Source: Rhizobium sp. 2MFCol3.1
Lineage (GTDB): Bacteria; Pseudomonadota; Alphaproteobacteria; Rhizobiales; Rhizobiaceae
Assembly: GCF_000377565.1 (NCBI RefSeq)
Contig: NZ_KB898369.1
Location: forward strand, 62,001-126,000
Reading direction: 5' to 3'
Length of the DNA: 64,000 nucleotides
Shown: positions 55,101 to 62,711 of the stretch, piece after piece
How positions within the stretch are numbered: the stretch's first letter is position 1
Layout of the letters: every line of letters begins with the position of its first letter
Translations under genes and position numbers: made by a program
The notes under the pieces: model-generated
What the model was told of the DNA's origin: nothing
The model's input: the letters and a program-made list of their open reading frames with translations, nothing else
Databases searched by the model: none

Positions 55101-55366
55101 CGCGCGGCATCGCATAAAAACGCGGCGCATTCTTCAATTCCGCTGGAAAGTTTCAATGCGGGATCGACAAAGCCGTAATCTGACGACGCAAAAATGCTTC
55201 CTTCCTGATCCTGCCTTCGGAAGAAAGGAGCCGTCAGAACCGTGTCAAAGTTTAGGGAAGCGGCATGATCGAACACGGCAAGCCAGCTCATCGCATGGGG
55301 CAGGTCCAGCGGATTAACGTAATAAATACGAGGTCCTGGGCTGTCCGCGCGTCTCGGAGTTGTCAT
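52163..55366 (-). CDS. glgE: GlgE maltosyltransferase with an extra degenerate GH13 domain
   Basis: A 1067-residue enzyme that adds maltose units from maltose-1-phosphate to alpha-1,4-glucan. The GlgE core begins near residue 420 (IAIENIEPQVDGGRFPVKRV) and holds the nucleophile Asp in LFRVDNPHTKPFPFW (about 796) and the acid/base Glu in VVFLSEAFTRPKVM. Residues 15-390 form an additional TIM-barrel-like domain resembling GH13 (NFDTVLTAPFF, SSDYGFVDPAL, SLMMDVAFS) in which the catalytic-Asp motif reads GFRYLGLDEL, so it is probably inactive. The start was set at the ATG 8 nt after GGAG; a longer upstream frame lacks support. Confidence 0.93.
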   Translation of the reverse strand: MTTPRRADSPGPRIYYVNPLDLPHAMSWLAVFDHAASLNFDTVLTAPFFRRQDQEGSIFASSDYGFVDPALKLSSGIEECAAFLCDAARLRGISLMMDVAFSGEGSAGGDCSGSLDPRRSPSAPWRHSGQSGDLDRLLGVVSRLSAAGISGFRYLGLDELSEADLKLVASPIAARNQPLRLVYTPGTDFAFRKKLQGLGFDGTFSSLAWWNMRDGWLLEEHRLQRQLGQQVAFPEAPFARRLAHGTESREIRQRKCLRSLRLSAELGDGILIPMGFEYGAVLPQDSTRGSGQDLRMMASSGEFDISAAVREVNGGMASRKTVSPYDCQTSDRVSVITFSDAPDLRIASEVTFLAINRDLRNPSPYPQDIISTAAPPFFPDLKATLGRLLPGEVGKLPAAARPAIALEILTSPEKATAQSQRIAIENIEPQVDGGRFPVKRVVGDLVCVQADIFSDGHDHLAASLLHRGVGDDVWHESPLQLDNNDRWVGAFRPDRLGRFEFCVEAWKNPFAIYRYELSKKAEAGLDLTLELIEGEALVGKAVASTAGEANATLHAKLIEIADSLAKADPTAKTRLLLSSHVSDLMSDADQRPFRVRSPPYFVDAERVEASFASWYQVFPRSQSGEVERHGTFDDVIGRLPAIREMGFDVLYFPPIHPIGSTNRKGRNNSLTSTPNDPGSPYAIGSSDGGHDAIHPQLGGFESFRRLIAATRKEGLELALDLAIQASPDHPWLIEHPGWFEWRPNGTIRFAENPPKKYEDIVNVDFYAQDAVPALWEELRDIVQLWVNEGVKLFRVDNPHTKPFPFWEWLIGDIRARHPEVVFLSEAFTRPKVMYRLAKVGFSQSYTYFTWRNTRWELEQYMSEITQTEAKEFFRPHFFVNTHDINPDFLQNAPRPAFVIRASLAATLSGLWGVYNGFELCEGRPDAKRKEYADSEKYEIRAWDYDRPGNIKSEITTLNRIRRENPALHSHLGLTLLNSSNPNVMFFEKAAPGRHNVLLIAICLNPHAVEESTVEIPLWKSGQDDGGTIEVDDLVSGSRFSLTGKWQTLRLDPSYLPFAIWRVRTGEI

Positions 55367-55423
55367 CGATGTTGTCTCCAAAGCGGGCGCCGCTCGCGCC
55401 ATTTCCTTAGACTGAGCTTTAGA

Positions 55424-55448
55424 AACTTGCGGGCGGTACGGTTGTTCC
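55424..55448 (-). promoter_or_regulatory. EcfG-type promoter for the glgE-treS-glgB operon
   Basis: On the reverse strand GGAAC (55448-55444), 16 nt, AGTT (55427-55424). The leader to the chosen glgE start is about 50 nt; it would exclude the longer upstream reading frame, which supports that start. Confidence 0.55.
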
Positions 55449-55795
55449 TCAACATGCAGCGCGGTATCACGTGCATACATTTGGCTGGAAGGAAGCCAGC
55501 ATTCTATAATCGAAATGATATCGGATGATCTGCGCAAAGCGCGCTTTTGCCCGCCTAGTAAGCGGCATAAGCCTAGGTTCTCGGCGACGAGACTTGGACG
55601 TTGGGGCGCTTCGGTCGTGATGTGGTCGCAGCGCCGTTGTGCGACCGGATGGCATGTTCCAGCACGATGGGCGCCAGCAAAGGCGGATCCGGTTTGCATC
55701 AATCGTTGCGAAATGGCAGCCTGGGGTTCACCCAGTTTGATCGTTCAATCCAGTTCGCTGAAGCAGCTTATCAAGAGCGTACAAATGAAAGCTCA
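55449..55795. other. 0.35 kb upstream of the glgE promoter
   Basis: No supported gene. A reverse-strand frame runs into glgE, but it precedes the predicted transcription start. Confidence 0.35.
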
Positions 55796-56047
55796 TCAGA
55801 CGTGAGTGTCGGGAGCAAAAGCACCGTCCTCACGCAGTTTTTTTGTTCTAGCTGGCGCGGTCGCGTAAGTACCCGTTCCAGCTTGGCGAAGGGCCTCCCG
55901 CTCTTTGAGCGTCCTTCGCCGCTGCAGTCTTCTTGGCTCGGTACGAAGCTTTTTGCACGTCATGAGCTTGCCGAATTTCGGTTTGGCCGCGTCGTGCGAC
56001 ACAAGTGCGAGGACGTGTACGTCGCGATCTTCAAGCGCTTCCCTCAT
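55796..56047 (-). CDS. small basic hypothetical protein
   Basis: An 83-residue protein: a strand-like start (DRDVHVLALVSHDAAKPKFG) and a Lys/Arg-rich second half (RTEPRRLQRRRTLKEREALR). It could bind nucleic acid. Its start lies 17 nt inside the end of the upstream gene, implying coupling. No family recognised. Confidence 0.5.
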   Translation of the reverse strand: MREALEDRDVHVLALVSHDAAKPKFGKLMTCKKLRTEPRRLQRRRTLKEREALRQAGTGTYATAPARTKKLREDGAFAPDTHV

Positions 56048-56240
56048 CGAGTTCGCGCTCCTCCTCGATAACAGACAGCCGGGCGTTTGCCGCGTCGAGT
56101 ACAGCCGTAAGGAACTCGACGCGCGTCCAACCGACGAGATGGGCCTCTTCGACGAGGAGCTGGATCGCGTCGTCGACCGTCTGATCGAGCTCGACTTTGC
56201 GTTCCACTGTGTTCAGGCTAGTGGTTGGAGGATCTATCAT
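56031..56240 (-). CDS. small hypothetical protein
   Basis: A 69-residue acidic helical protein (VERKVELDQTVDDAIQLLVE, GWTRVEFLTAVLDAANARL), a style common in rhizobial small genes. It overlaps the next gene by 17 nt and follows the DUF2934 gene by 27 nt, so the three probably form one operon. Function unknown. Confidence 0.6.
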   Translation of the reverse strand: MIDPPTTSLNTVERKVELDQTVDDAIQLLVEEAHLVGWTRVEFLTAVLDAANARLSVIEEERELDEGSA

Positions 56241-56267
56241 CGTGACTTGTGAGTTGGCCGCGCAGGA

Positions 56268-56516
56268 TCACTTGTTTTCGGAAGCGAGTTCGCCGGGCTT
56301 GAAGCTTCCCTGTCGGTTCGAAGGGACCGCGTCGGAGGATGTCTCGCTTTCGTCCGGCGGAACGACGCCACCATGATCCGACGGCCGATTTTGGTCGACG
56401 GCTGAATTTGAACGGTGAGCTTCTTCCGCTTCGCGCCAATGGCGTTCGTGCTGCCCTTCAGGACGACCTTCTTCCTCCCACCGATTGTATGCCGCCTTAC
56501 GGATTTCCTCGTCCAT
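56268..56516 (-). CDS. DUF2934 domain protein
   Basis: An 82-residue protein with DUF2934 at the N-terminus: DEEIRKAAYNRWEEEGRPEG then QHERHWREAEEAH, and a polar disordered tail. Shorter than the copy at 42716, which has the domain at its C-terminus. It is first in a three-gene set of small proteins. No EcfG-type promoter was seen upstream. Confidence 0.78.
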   Translation of the reverse strand: MDEEIRKAAYNRWEEEGRPEGQHERHWREAEEAHRSNSAVDQNRPSDHGGVVPPDESETSSDAVPSNRQGSFKPGELASENK

Positions 56517-56949
56517 GATCGTCTCCTTGGTTAGAGCTGGCGTGCCTGATCTTTAGCCTTTTGAGACACCAGTGCTCAGGCATTCGGGTTTGGCGTCGTG
56601 CCTTTGGCGCTCATGCGACGGCCTCAGCTTTCTGATCTTTGGTCTCGACATCCGCCATCATTGCGATTTTCTCGTAAACGCACGAACGGCCTGATCGATA
56701 CGGTACGCTACCGGACGGTGCGGCGTACCGTCGTTGCCACACGTGGCGATAGGTTTTTCCTTTAAGCCTTGCAGCGGAGTGCAGAGTGCTGGCCAGCGGC
56801 GACTTTCGCACGATCCCGCGCGCCGCCTCTCGATGTTCGAAGTGTTCACCCTTATCGGAAAGTCGCAGGTGTGTAGCACGCGTGCGCAACACGGGCGCCA
56901 GATCAACAGATTCTATGAAGGGGCCGCTTAAACAAGGAGTACGCAACGG
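56517..56949. other. 0.43 kb between divergent genes, no gene seen
   Basis: Frames here lack family features. No GGAAC-type promoter was found for either flanking gene. Confidence 0.35.
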
Positions 56950-57489
56950 ATGAATTTCTGGTATCGCCGGGAACTTCGGTTTGTCGCCCAAGTTTTCAGG
57001 CCGACGACCATGCTACCCGTCGTTCAGCCGCCTCCCTCCCATGCGGCGATAGAAAGCCCTCCCGGTAGCCTGGGAGAGCTTTCTTTTAGCCAAATGTTAG
57101 CGAGCGTCTCCAGCGAGAACCGGATCGCAGTGGAAAGTCTTATTTACGAACAACGAAGAGAGATGCGAATGCGGTGGCGTTCTTGGCTCACAGTCCTCGG
57201 CACCTGGACGGCAAGTCCGATTGCATTTGGCATCGTGCTGATCTACGCGCTTTCGTGGTTCCTCTTCAGCCCGGAGACGCTAGAATGGCACGGGTTTGCC
57301 ACGCTCGCCACATGGTGTATGACCCTGTTTATCCAGCGGGCCGAGCATCGCGACACGCAGGCGATCCATGCCAAGCTCGACGAACTCCTTCACGCGCATG
57401 GCGAGGCCCGCAACGAGATCACCAAGCTCGACGAGAAAGAACCGGAGCAGATAGAGCAGTTTCGGGACAGGCACACTTCGAACGACTAA
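56950..57489 (+). CDS. low-affinity iron permease-like membrane protein
   Basis: A 179-residue protein. After a polar N-terminus (about 75 residues), two transmembrane helices (about 80-105 and 112-132) are followed by a conserved cytoplasmic tail: FIQRAEHRDTQAIHAKLDEL and EARNEITKLDEKEPEQIEQF. This tail is typical of the bacterial 'low affinity iron permease' family (Fet4-related). Iron transport by bacterial members is not established; some may be stress membrane proteins. AAGGAG lies 10 nt before the ATG. Confidence 0.75.
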   Translation: MNFWYRRELRFVAQVFRPTTMLPVVQPPPSHAAIESPPGSLGELSFSQMLASVSSENRIAVESLIYEQRREMRMRWRSWLTVLGTWTASPIAFGIVLIYALSWFLFSPETLEWHGFATLATWCMTLFIQRAEHRDTQAIHAKLDELLHAHGEARNEITKLDEKEPEQIEQFRDRHTSND

Positions 57490-57669
57490 TAATTTCTGGC
57501 GTCTTGAATCAGCGCCTGGCTAAAAGCGCCTGATGTCAGGTCGTTTGTGACCGTGTTATGGGCACGAACCCCCTTCCGGAACTCATCTGCGAAAGGCACT
57601 CTTTCATTGTACAACGCAGATCGCCCCACCTCATCCGAGGCGCCTGACTATCTGCTGTGACCTTGTCAA

Positions 57670-58194
57670 CTACCGTGCGAGCTGCTTCGTCATCTCGATC
57701 ATCGTTGGCTCGAAGCCTTGTGATGCGAACAATCGCTGCGCGGCGCCATTGCGATGTGCCGTCGACAAAACCACCTGGGTCGCACCCATCGCCCCAAGCG
57801 TTCTTACCGCTGCAGCGAGAAGCATGCGCCCAACGCCCTTTCGCCGCTGACCGGCGTCGACGAAGACGTCGTGTATCACGCCCGCCGGACCGCGCAAAGC
57901 CATGTAGTCGTGCCCTTCGACGGCCGCATAGGCGTATCCAACCGCAGTACCCTCTACCTCCGCCACAAGAACCATCACGTCCGACTTGCCGAGCTGGCTG
58001 CACAGGTGGTTCGCATACATGCTGGGGGTGTAGGGGCCCGGCGAGATGAAGCGCGAGCTGTCCCAGTCGTGATGAAGCTGCATAAGATCAGCGCCAAACC
58101 GACCGAGGATGTTCATGTCTTCTTTGGTCGCGAACCGAATACTCGCGTAGCGCTGCAAGTTCGGTTCATTGTCAATTCCACTGTGAAGCGTCAC
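57670..58194 (-). CDS. GNAT-family N-acetyltransferase
   Basis: A 174-residue acyltransferase. SIRFATKEDMNILGRF opens the fold, VIHDVFVDAGQRRKGVGRML contains the acetyl-CoA pyrophosphate loop Q-R-R-K-G-V-G, and LSTAHRNGAAQRLFASQGFE is the C-terminal motif B. The substrate is unknown; proteins, amines and small molecules are all possible. Confidence 0.85.
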   Translation of the reverse strand: MTLHSGIDNEPNLQRYASIRFATKEDMNILGRFGADLMQLHHDWDSSRFISPGPYTPSMYANHLCSQLGKSDVMVLVAEVEGTAVGYAYAAVEGHDYMALRGPAGVIHDVFVDAGQRRKGVGRMLLAAAVRTLGAMGATQVVLSTAHRNGAAQRLFASQGFEPTMIEMTKQLAR

Positions 58195-58388
58195 CTAAAA
58201 TTACTCCTGCTATCGTCTGCAATCACAAGAACATAGAAGGCGGGGGAAGGTTGCAGCGCACCCGTGTCTGTCATTGAAGGGTCGGCTAAAGTGCCTCTCG
58301 CGGATGCCTATGATATAAGGTGGTGGTAAGGCCGACGGCGCGCAATGCGATGTCCTCAGCAAAGGCGATTTGGCTTGTTGCAAGCTCT

Positions 58389-58582
58389 TTAGCGGTCGAA
58401 AGAACACCTGCACCAGCCGAGCGGAGCGATGTCGGTAAGGACGACGTGGATGCACGTCGCGTTTCGGGTAAGACGACCGCCTCGTTATCGTCGCCCGCTT
58501 CCAAAGGCGCAAAACCTGCACCCTCTGCAAGGTCAATAGCGAGCAGTAGAAGCGGCTCGTTCTTGACCTGCAGAATTTGCAC
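58389..58582 (-). pseudogene. remnant of a single-domain response regulator
   Basis: The frame from a GTG reads MQILQVKNEPLLLLAIDLAE and GAGFAPLEAGDDNEAVVLPE, clearly aligned with the receivers at 3995 and 11670, but the acidic pocket (VEDEP) has become VKNEP. After PETR the homology (IHVVLTDIAPLG, with the phospho-acceptor Asp) continues in another frame and soon meets a stop. A frameshift and point changes have inactivated it. No kinase is adjacent. Confidence 0.6.
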
Positions 58583-58818
58583 TACATGCCGTAATCTGCA
58601 TCAAAGCCATTCTATAGAACGCGACTTGCCTGCGACGTCTCGGTTGCAACGGATTACAACCGAGCGTTCGACGAAACGGCCGCATCCAAGCAGCGTTCAG
58701 CCCTACCGGAAAACGGCTCGGAGCTTTTAAGGGCAATGATCGCCGTTGTTTGACTGCACGATCCTGGCGGTTCCAGCGGACTTTTTCTGGGCTGATTTTC
58801 AAAGGAGATCAGCACGTT

Positions 58819-58843
58819 GGAACAAAAGGCTTCCTCGAAGGTT
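58819..58843 (+). promoter_or_regulatory. EcfG-type promoter for the DUF3597/YidB operon
   Basis: GGAAC at 58819-58823, 16 nt, GGTT at 58840-58843; 37 nt before the start codon. Confidence 0.6.
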
Positions 58844-58880
58844 TTGGTGCCACTCACAGTTCCGTGATGGAGGTAAAGTC

Positions 58881-59780
58881 ATGACCGAACCCGTTTCAAC
58901 AGTCGCGCATGTCCACACCCGCGACGCCAATCCCTATATCGCGCTGACCAAGGCCTCGTGGGGAGCGATTTTTGCCGGCGTCGCCGTTGCCCTCGTGGTT
59001 CAGCTGCTTCTGAACTTGCTCGGTGCTGGCATCGGCGCTGCAGTCATCGATCCTGGCACCACCGACAATCCGAGCGCCGCCACCCTCTCCGTCAGCACCG
59101 CGGTGTGGTTTGTCGTCTCCGGTCTCATTGCCTCTTTCGGCGGAGGATATGTTGCAAGCCGTCTTTGCGGCCGTCCGGTCGGCTCGACCGGCGCGCTTCA
59201 TGGCCTCACCACCTGGGCCGTCACCACGCTGGTTGTCGTTTATCTCCTGACGACATCGGTTGGCGCTCTCGTCGGCGGTGTCTTTTCCGGGCTTGGCGGT
59301 ATTGTCTCCGCTGCAGGTTCGAGTGTAGCGACGGCGGCAACCACCGCTGCGCCGGCGCTGGCTACTGCAAGTGATCCGATGGCGGGTATCGAGCAGAACA
59401 TCCGTGATGCTTCCGGGGGCAACGACCCCGCCGCGCTCCGCGACGCCGCAGTCACTTCCGTGCGAGCCGCTGTAACCGGCGATCAGGCGAAGGCGGAAGA
59501 AGCGCGCAACCGCGCAGCTGACGCCATCGCCAAGGCGCAAAGCATTCCGGTCGACCAGGCTAAGCAGCAGGTCGCACAGTACGAACAGCAGTACAAGGAC
59601 GCGGTCGCCAAGGCGAAGGAGCAGGCAACTGAAGCGGCCAAGACCGCGGCCACAGCCTTCTCGGCAGGCGCAATCCTGGCGTTCATCGCTCTCGCGGTCG
59701 GCGCTATTGCGGCATGGGTTGGCGGTTCGGTTGGCACGACGCACGTCGGCCGCGACGACGACATGTACATCGCGCGTTGA
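58881..59780 (+). CDS. polytopic membrane protein with a long helical loop
   Basis: A 299-residue protein: three transmembrane helices in the N-terminal half (about 20-45, 65-90 and 110-135, Gly/Ala-rich), a long Ala/Gln/Lys/Glu-rich amphipathic region (about 165-260, coiled-coil-like, with many KAKEQA/EAA units), and a final helix (about 265-285) before VGRDDDMYIAR. No family was recognised with certainty. GGAGG precedes the ATG. It is first in a three-gene unit under an EcfG-type promoter, which suggests an envelope-stress role. Confidence 0.75.
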   Translation: MTEPVSTVAHVHTRDANPYIALTKASWGAIFAGVAVALVVQLLLNLLGAGIGAAVIDPGTTDNPSAATLSVSTAVWFVVSGLIASFGGGYVASRLCGRPVGSTGALHGLTTWAVTTLVVVYLLTTSVGALVGGVFSGLGGIVSAAGSSVATAATTAAPALATASDPMAGIEQNIRDASGGNDPAALRDAAVTSVRAAVTGDQAKAEEARNRAADAIAKAQSIPVDQAKQQVAQYEQQYKDAVAKAKEQATEAAKTAATAFSAGAILAFIALAVGAIAAWVGGSVGTTHVGRDDDMYIAR

Positions 59781-59834
59781 ACTTAGCCAAAACCGGGAGC
59801 CATCCGGCTCCCTGCTACGACGAAGGGACGAACA

Positions 59835-60332
59835 ATGAGCATTTTCGACCGTATCAAGCACGCCATCTTCGGCGAGGCGCACGCCGCCTCCGTTCCGCAG
59901 CCGTCGACAGGCGGGACGACTGATACCTCACCTGCCCCGCAGGTTCGGCCCGCCTCCTCGGCGCCCGCGCCCGCCGCCACGGCGGGGAACACGTCTGCGT
60001 CCGCGGAGCAGATGGCTTCGCCCGCGCCATCGCAGGAGCGCTCGCCGCAGCAGGCCGACACAACGCCGCGACCTTCGGTCGACATCGAGCCCATCCTCGA
60101 CGCTGCGGTCCAGAAGTCCGGCCACAAGCTGGACTGGCGTCATTCGATCGTCGACCTGATGAAGGCCCTTGGAATGGACGCCAGCCTCGAAGAGCGCAAG
60201 GAACTCGCCCACGAACTTGGCTATTCCGGCGACGCCCACGACAGCGCCAAGATGAACATGTTCCTGCACAAAGCGTTGATGAAGAAGCTCGCGGAAAATG
60301 GCGGGAAGGTTCCCGCCGACCTGCTCGATTAG
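59835..60332 (+). CDS. DUF3597 family protein
   Basis: A 165-residue protein. It starts MSIFDRIKHAIFGEAHA, has a Pro/Ala/Ser-rich linker (about 20-85) and ends in the DUF3597 helical domain (about 85-165): VDIEPILDAAVQKSGHKLDW, then LMKALGMDASLEERKELAHE and MNMFLHKALMKKLAENGG. The domain is lysin-motif-free and its function is unknown; members often sit in stress operons with YidB-type proteins, as here. A GGGAGCC/GGCTCCC hairpin lies in the 54-nt gap before it. Confidence 0.88.
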   Translation: MSIFDRIKHAIFGEAHAASVPQPSTGGTTDTSPAPQVRPASSAPAPAATAGNTSASAEQMASPAPSQERSPQQADTTPRPSVDIEPILDAAVQKSGHKLDWRHSIVDLMKALGMDASLEERKELAHELGYSGDAHDSAKMNMFLHKALMKKLAENGGKVPADLLD

Positions 60333-60434
60333 ATTTAACGAGCGTCCGGTTCGTCAGCTTACTGGTCGGCTTGTTGTTCGGCGTGGCGACCAGATCGAGT
60401 GACAATAGCCGCCTGTTAATGAAGGAGATACAAG

Positions 60435-60980
60435 ATGATGAGTGGACCATTGAAAGCCCTGTTGGGCGTGATCGCCGTTGCTGGCTATCAGAACCGCGAC
60501 AAGATTGCGGAATTCCTCCGCGGTATCCAGAACCACCCTCACAACGGTTCGCGAGCGCCCCAGAGCGAAAGCCAGGGCCAACAGGCCGGCGGGCTCGGCG
60601 GTCTTTTTAGCGGACCCGGCGGCTTCGGCGATCTTCTCGGTGGCCTGACGACTGGCGGCATCCTTAGCGGCGGTCTGGGTGACCTCCTGAAAACCTTCCA
60701 GCAAAACGGCCACGCGGACAAGGCTGAATCGTGGATCAAACCTGGACCGAACACGGAAATCGACAGCGGCCAGCTCTCCGAGGCCCTTGGCCCAGACATC
60801 TTGAACGAGCTCGCCGCCAAGACAGGGATGTCGCATGAGGAGATCGTCGATCGGCTCAGCCGCGATCTCCCGAAGGCCGTCGATGACCTCACACCCGACG
60901 GCCGGGTTCCGGATGCAGACGAAGCATCGTTAAAAGCCGCAGGTGCAACTTCCGATAATGGTTCCACGACGATGGCCTGA
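60435..60980 (+). CDS. YidB/DUF937 family protein
   Basis: A 181-residue protein: an N-terminal helix (PLKALLGVIAVAGYQNRDKI), a Gly-rich linker (GGLGGLFSGPGGFGDLLGG) and the DUF937 domain (about 85-160) with LLKTFQQNGHADKAESWI, GPNTEIDSGQLSEALG and LAAKTGMSHEEIVDRLSRDL ending LPKAVDDLTPDG. Function unknown in the family. AAGGAGA lies upstream of two adjacent ATGs. It is last in the stress-type operon beginning at 58881. Confidence 0.9.
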   Translation: MMSGPLKALLGVIAVAGYQNRDKIAEFLRGIQNHPHNGSRAPQSESQGQQAGGLGGLFSGPGGFGDLLGGLTTGGILSGGLGDLLKTFQQNGHADKAESWIKPGPNTEIDSGQLSEALGPDILNELAAKTGMSHEEIVDRLSRDLPKAVDDLTPDGRVPDADEASLKAAGATSDNGSTTMA

Positions 60981-62291
60981 CATCATGCCGGGCGGGAAGA
61001 ATTCATTGAAACCAAGCAGGAGGTCCTCGCCCCCCGAAGGCGTCCAGGTCCATGGCGTCTTCAGCGTGGGTTGTGGATAACACAGGGGTATAGAGTGGAT
61101 CGTACTCACGCTCTTCCTGTCGCCTGCGTGCTGCGCCTTTTCGCTCGGGGCGGCATTTACTTAAAGAGCAGGGTTTCGTTTCTGGCGGTAAGATCGAATT
61201 GCCGTCCATTCCAGCTGGAATACTTCAGATGAGATGCAGGTGACGCTCGCTGCCGGGACAGTGATGCAAACAGTACTTGTAGACGCGAGTTTTCTGGATG
61301 CGTTTTCTCGCGAAGGTATCGACCCTCCTCAAAAAGGCGCTCTGCAAAAAGAACGGTCGCATCGGTGACGTCTTCGGGTCGGGTGCGTCTTGCCCCTCGA
61401 AACTCGTGTTCCGTCTGCAGATTTGGGAGCCGGCCTGTCCTTCGTGATCGGTATCGGAAACGAGGTCGACGAGCATTCCACCATCATTCGGAGCCGTCAT
61501 GGACGCCGTAGTCCGCGGGCTTGCGATACTTCACCCTGCTCGTCACCATGCGCCTGTGCCACCGCCGGGCACCTTGCGGCAATGCCCCCCTTTTGATCCG
61601 GAGATCGCTCTCGCCATCTCGGAGATCACTCAGCAGGCGATGATGGGAGATGACTTGTCCATTACGATTGCGGTCCTCCTTGTTCTCACGCTGTTCACGA
61701 ACACCATCGGAGTTTCGTAAGGACGCTCGCCTTTATGACTGCAAGGTGTTTTGCAATGCAGGCGGCCTCGCCGTCGATCGCACGACTTGAACCGTGCCAC
61801 AACCCTGCGAACGGAACCGGCGCAGCGCCGCAAGCGCTCTGTAGACGAGGCCTGCAATTTAACGTCAATCAGCCTTGCCCTGTTTAGACGGAATATCCCA
61901 AAAATAGCTTATCGCCCCCTGGCTGATTTCGTGCACACAGACGTCGAGCCTCCCGATGGCTGCCACGGTCGTCTCTCCTCAATTGCTGATCTATCGCCGT
62001 GGAGGTTGGGTACGGACAATCTGCAAATCGCATCAGCGCCAATCGTTGGCCTGCCTCGATACCAAGGAAGAGGCCCAAGGAATCAAAGTTAAGGCCTTCA
62101 AACTCTTGCAATACACGACAGAGGCTTGAGGTTTGACGAGACCAAGCCGAAGACCGCGAGGCCGATTGGGAGACGACCGCGATGTTTCTGGTTGTGCCAT
62201 TAATCGTGGACGGCGACCGAGCCCTTTGTTTCGACGCGCCACATCGACAGACGAAGACATTTCCGACAAGCACTCGACGGCTCAGAGCTGC
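60981..62291. other. 1.3 kb without a convincing gene
   Basis: Frames on both strands (for example 61225-61500 reverse and 61499-61720 forward) have no ribosome-binding site, family feature or promoter. Possibly decayed sequence. Confidence 0.35.
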
Positions 62292-62316
62292 GGAACTTTT
62301 CCATCGACCCGTCATT
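62292..62316 (+). promoter_or_regulatory. EcfG-type promoter
   Basis: GGAAC at 62292-62296, 16 nt, CATT at 62313-62316 (GGAAC-N18-TT); 26 nt before the start codon of the small membrane protein. Confidence 0.5.
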
Positions 62317-62342
62317 TTCTTGATACACGCTGGAGAAACCGG

Positions 62343-62477
62343 ATGTTTGCCCTTCTTACGATCCTGACCGCCCTTATCGCAGCCATGTTCCTTGGGCTGG
62401 TCGCCTCGACCTTGCGCGAATTGCGACACGAGGCTGTCGAAGTCGACGCGGAAGCGGTTAGGAAATCTGGCGGTTAG
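62343..62477 (+). CDS. 44-residue single-span membrane protein
   Basis: A short gene. GGAG lies 8 nt before the ATG. The product has one transmembrane helix (FALLTILTALIAAMFLGLVA) and a charged cytoplasmic tail (LRELRHEAVEVDAEAVRKSGG is given here by its features: alternating Arg/Glu, no cysteine). It is followed after 3 nt by a DUF6894-like gene. Promoter and coupling suggest a real stress-regulated pair. Confidence 0.65.
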   Translation: MFALLTILTALIAAMFLGLVASTLRELRHEAVEVDAEAVRKSGG

Positions 62478-62480
62478 GCG

Positions 62481-62711
62481 ATGCCCAAACCCTCCCGCCT
62501 CCAACGTTTTCACTTCAATATCCGTAAGAACGGCAATTTGCTGATTGATCGCGATGGCGTACTGCTTCCCGATATTGGAGACGCGATCGCGGAGGCCCTG
62601 CTCTGCGCGCAGCTGCAACGGGCTCCTTCGCAGGGCGGCGGGTCTGGCCGGAAGCTCTTCGAAATCATGGACGGCAGCGGCAAGCTGCTGGCGACCGTGC
62701 CGATCGACTGA
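62481..62711 (+). CDS. DUF6894-like small protein
   Basis: A 76-residue protein: RFHFNIRKNGNLLIDRDGV, LPDIGDAIAEALLCAQ and a final strand pair (KLFEIMDGSGKLLATVPI). This FH-I/D-x-x-G-x-x-LPD pattern is widespread in rhizobial DUF6894 proteins, of unknown function. It sits 3 nt after the small membrane gene and is probably co-expressed. Confidence 0.75.
   Translation: MPKPSRLQRFHFNIRKNGNLLIDRDGVLLPDIGDAIAEALLCAQLQRAPSQGGGSGRKLFEIMDGSGKLLATVPID

Noticed and set aside
61225..61720. Overlapping frames on both strands
   Set aside because: No start signals, no recognisable family, and Cys/Pro/Arg-rich translations typical of shadows.
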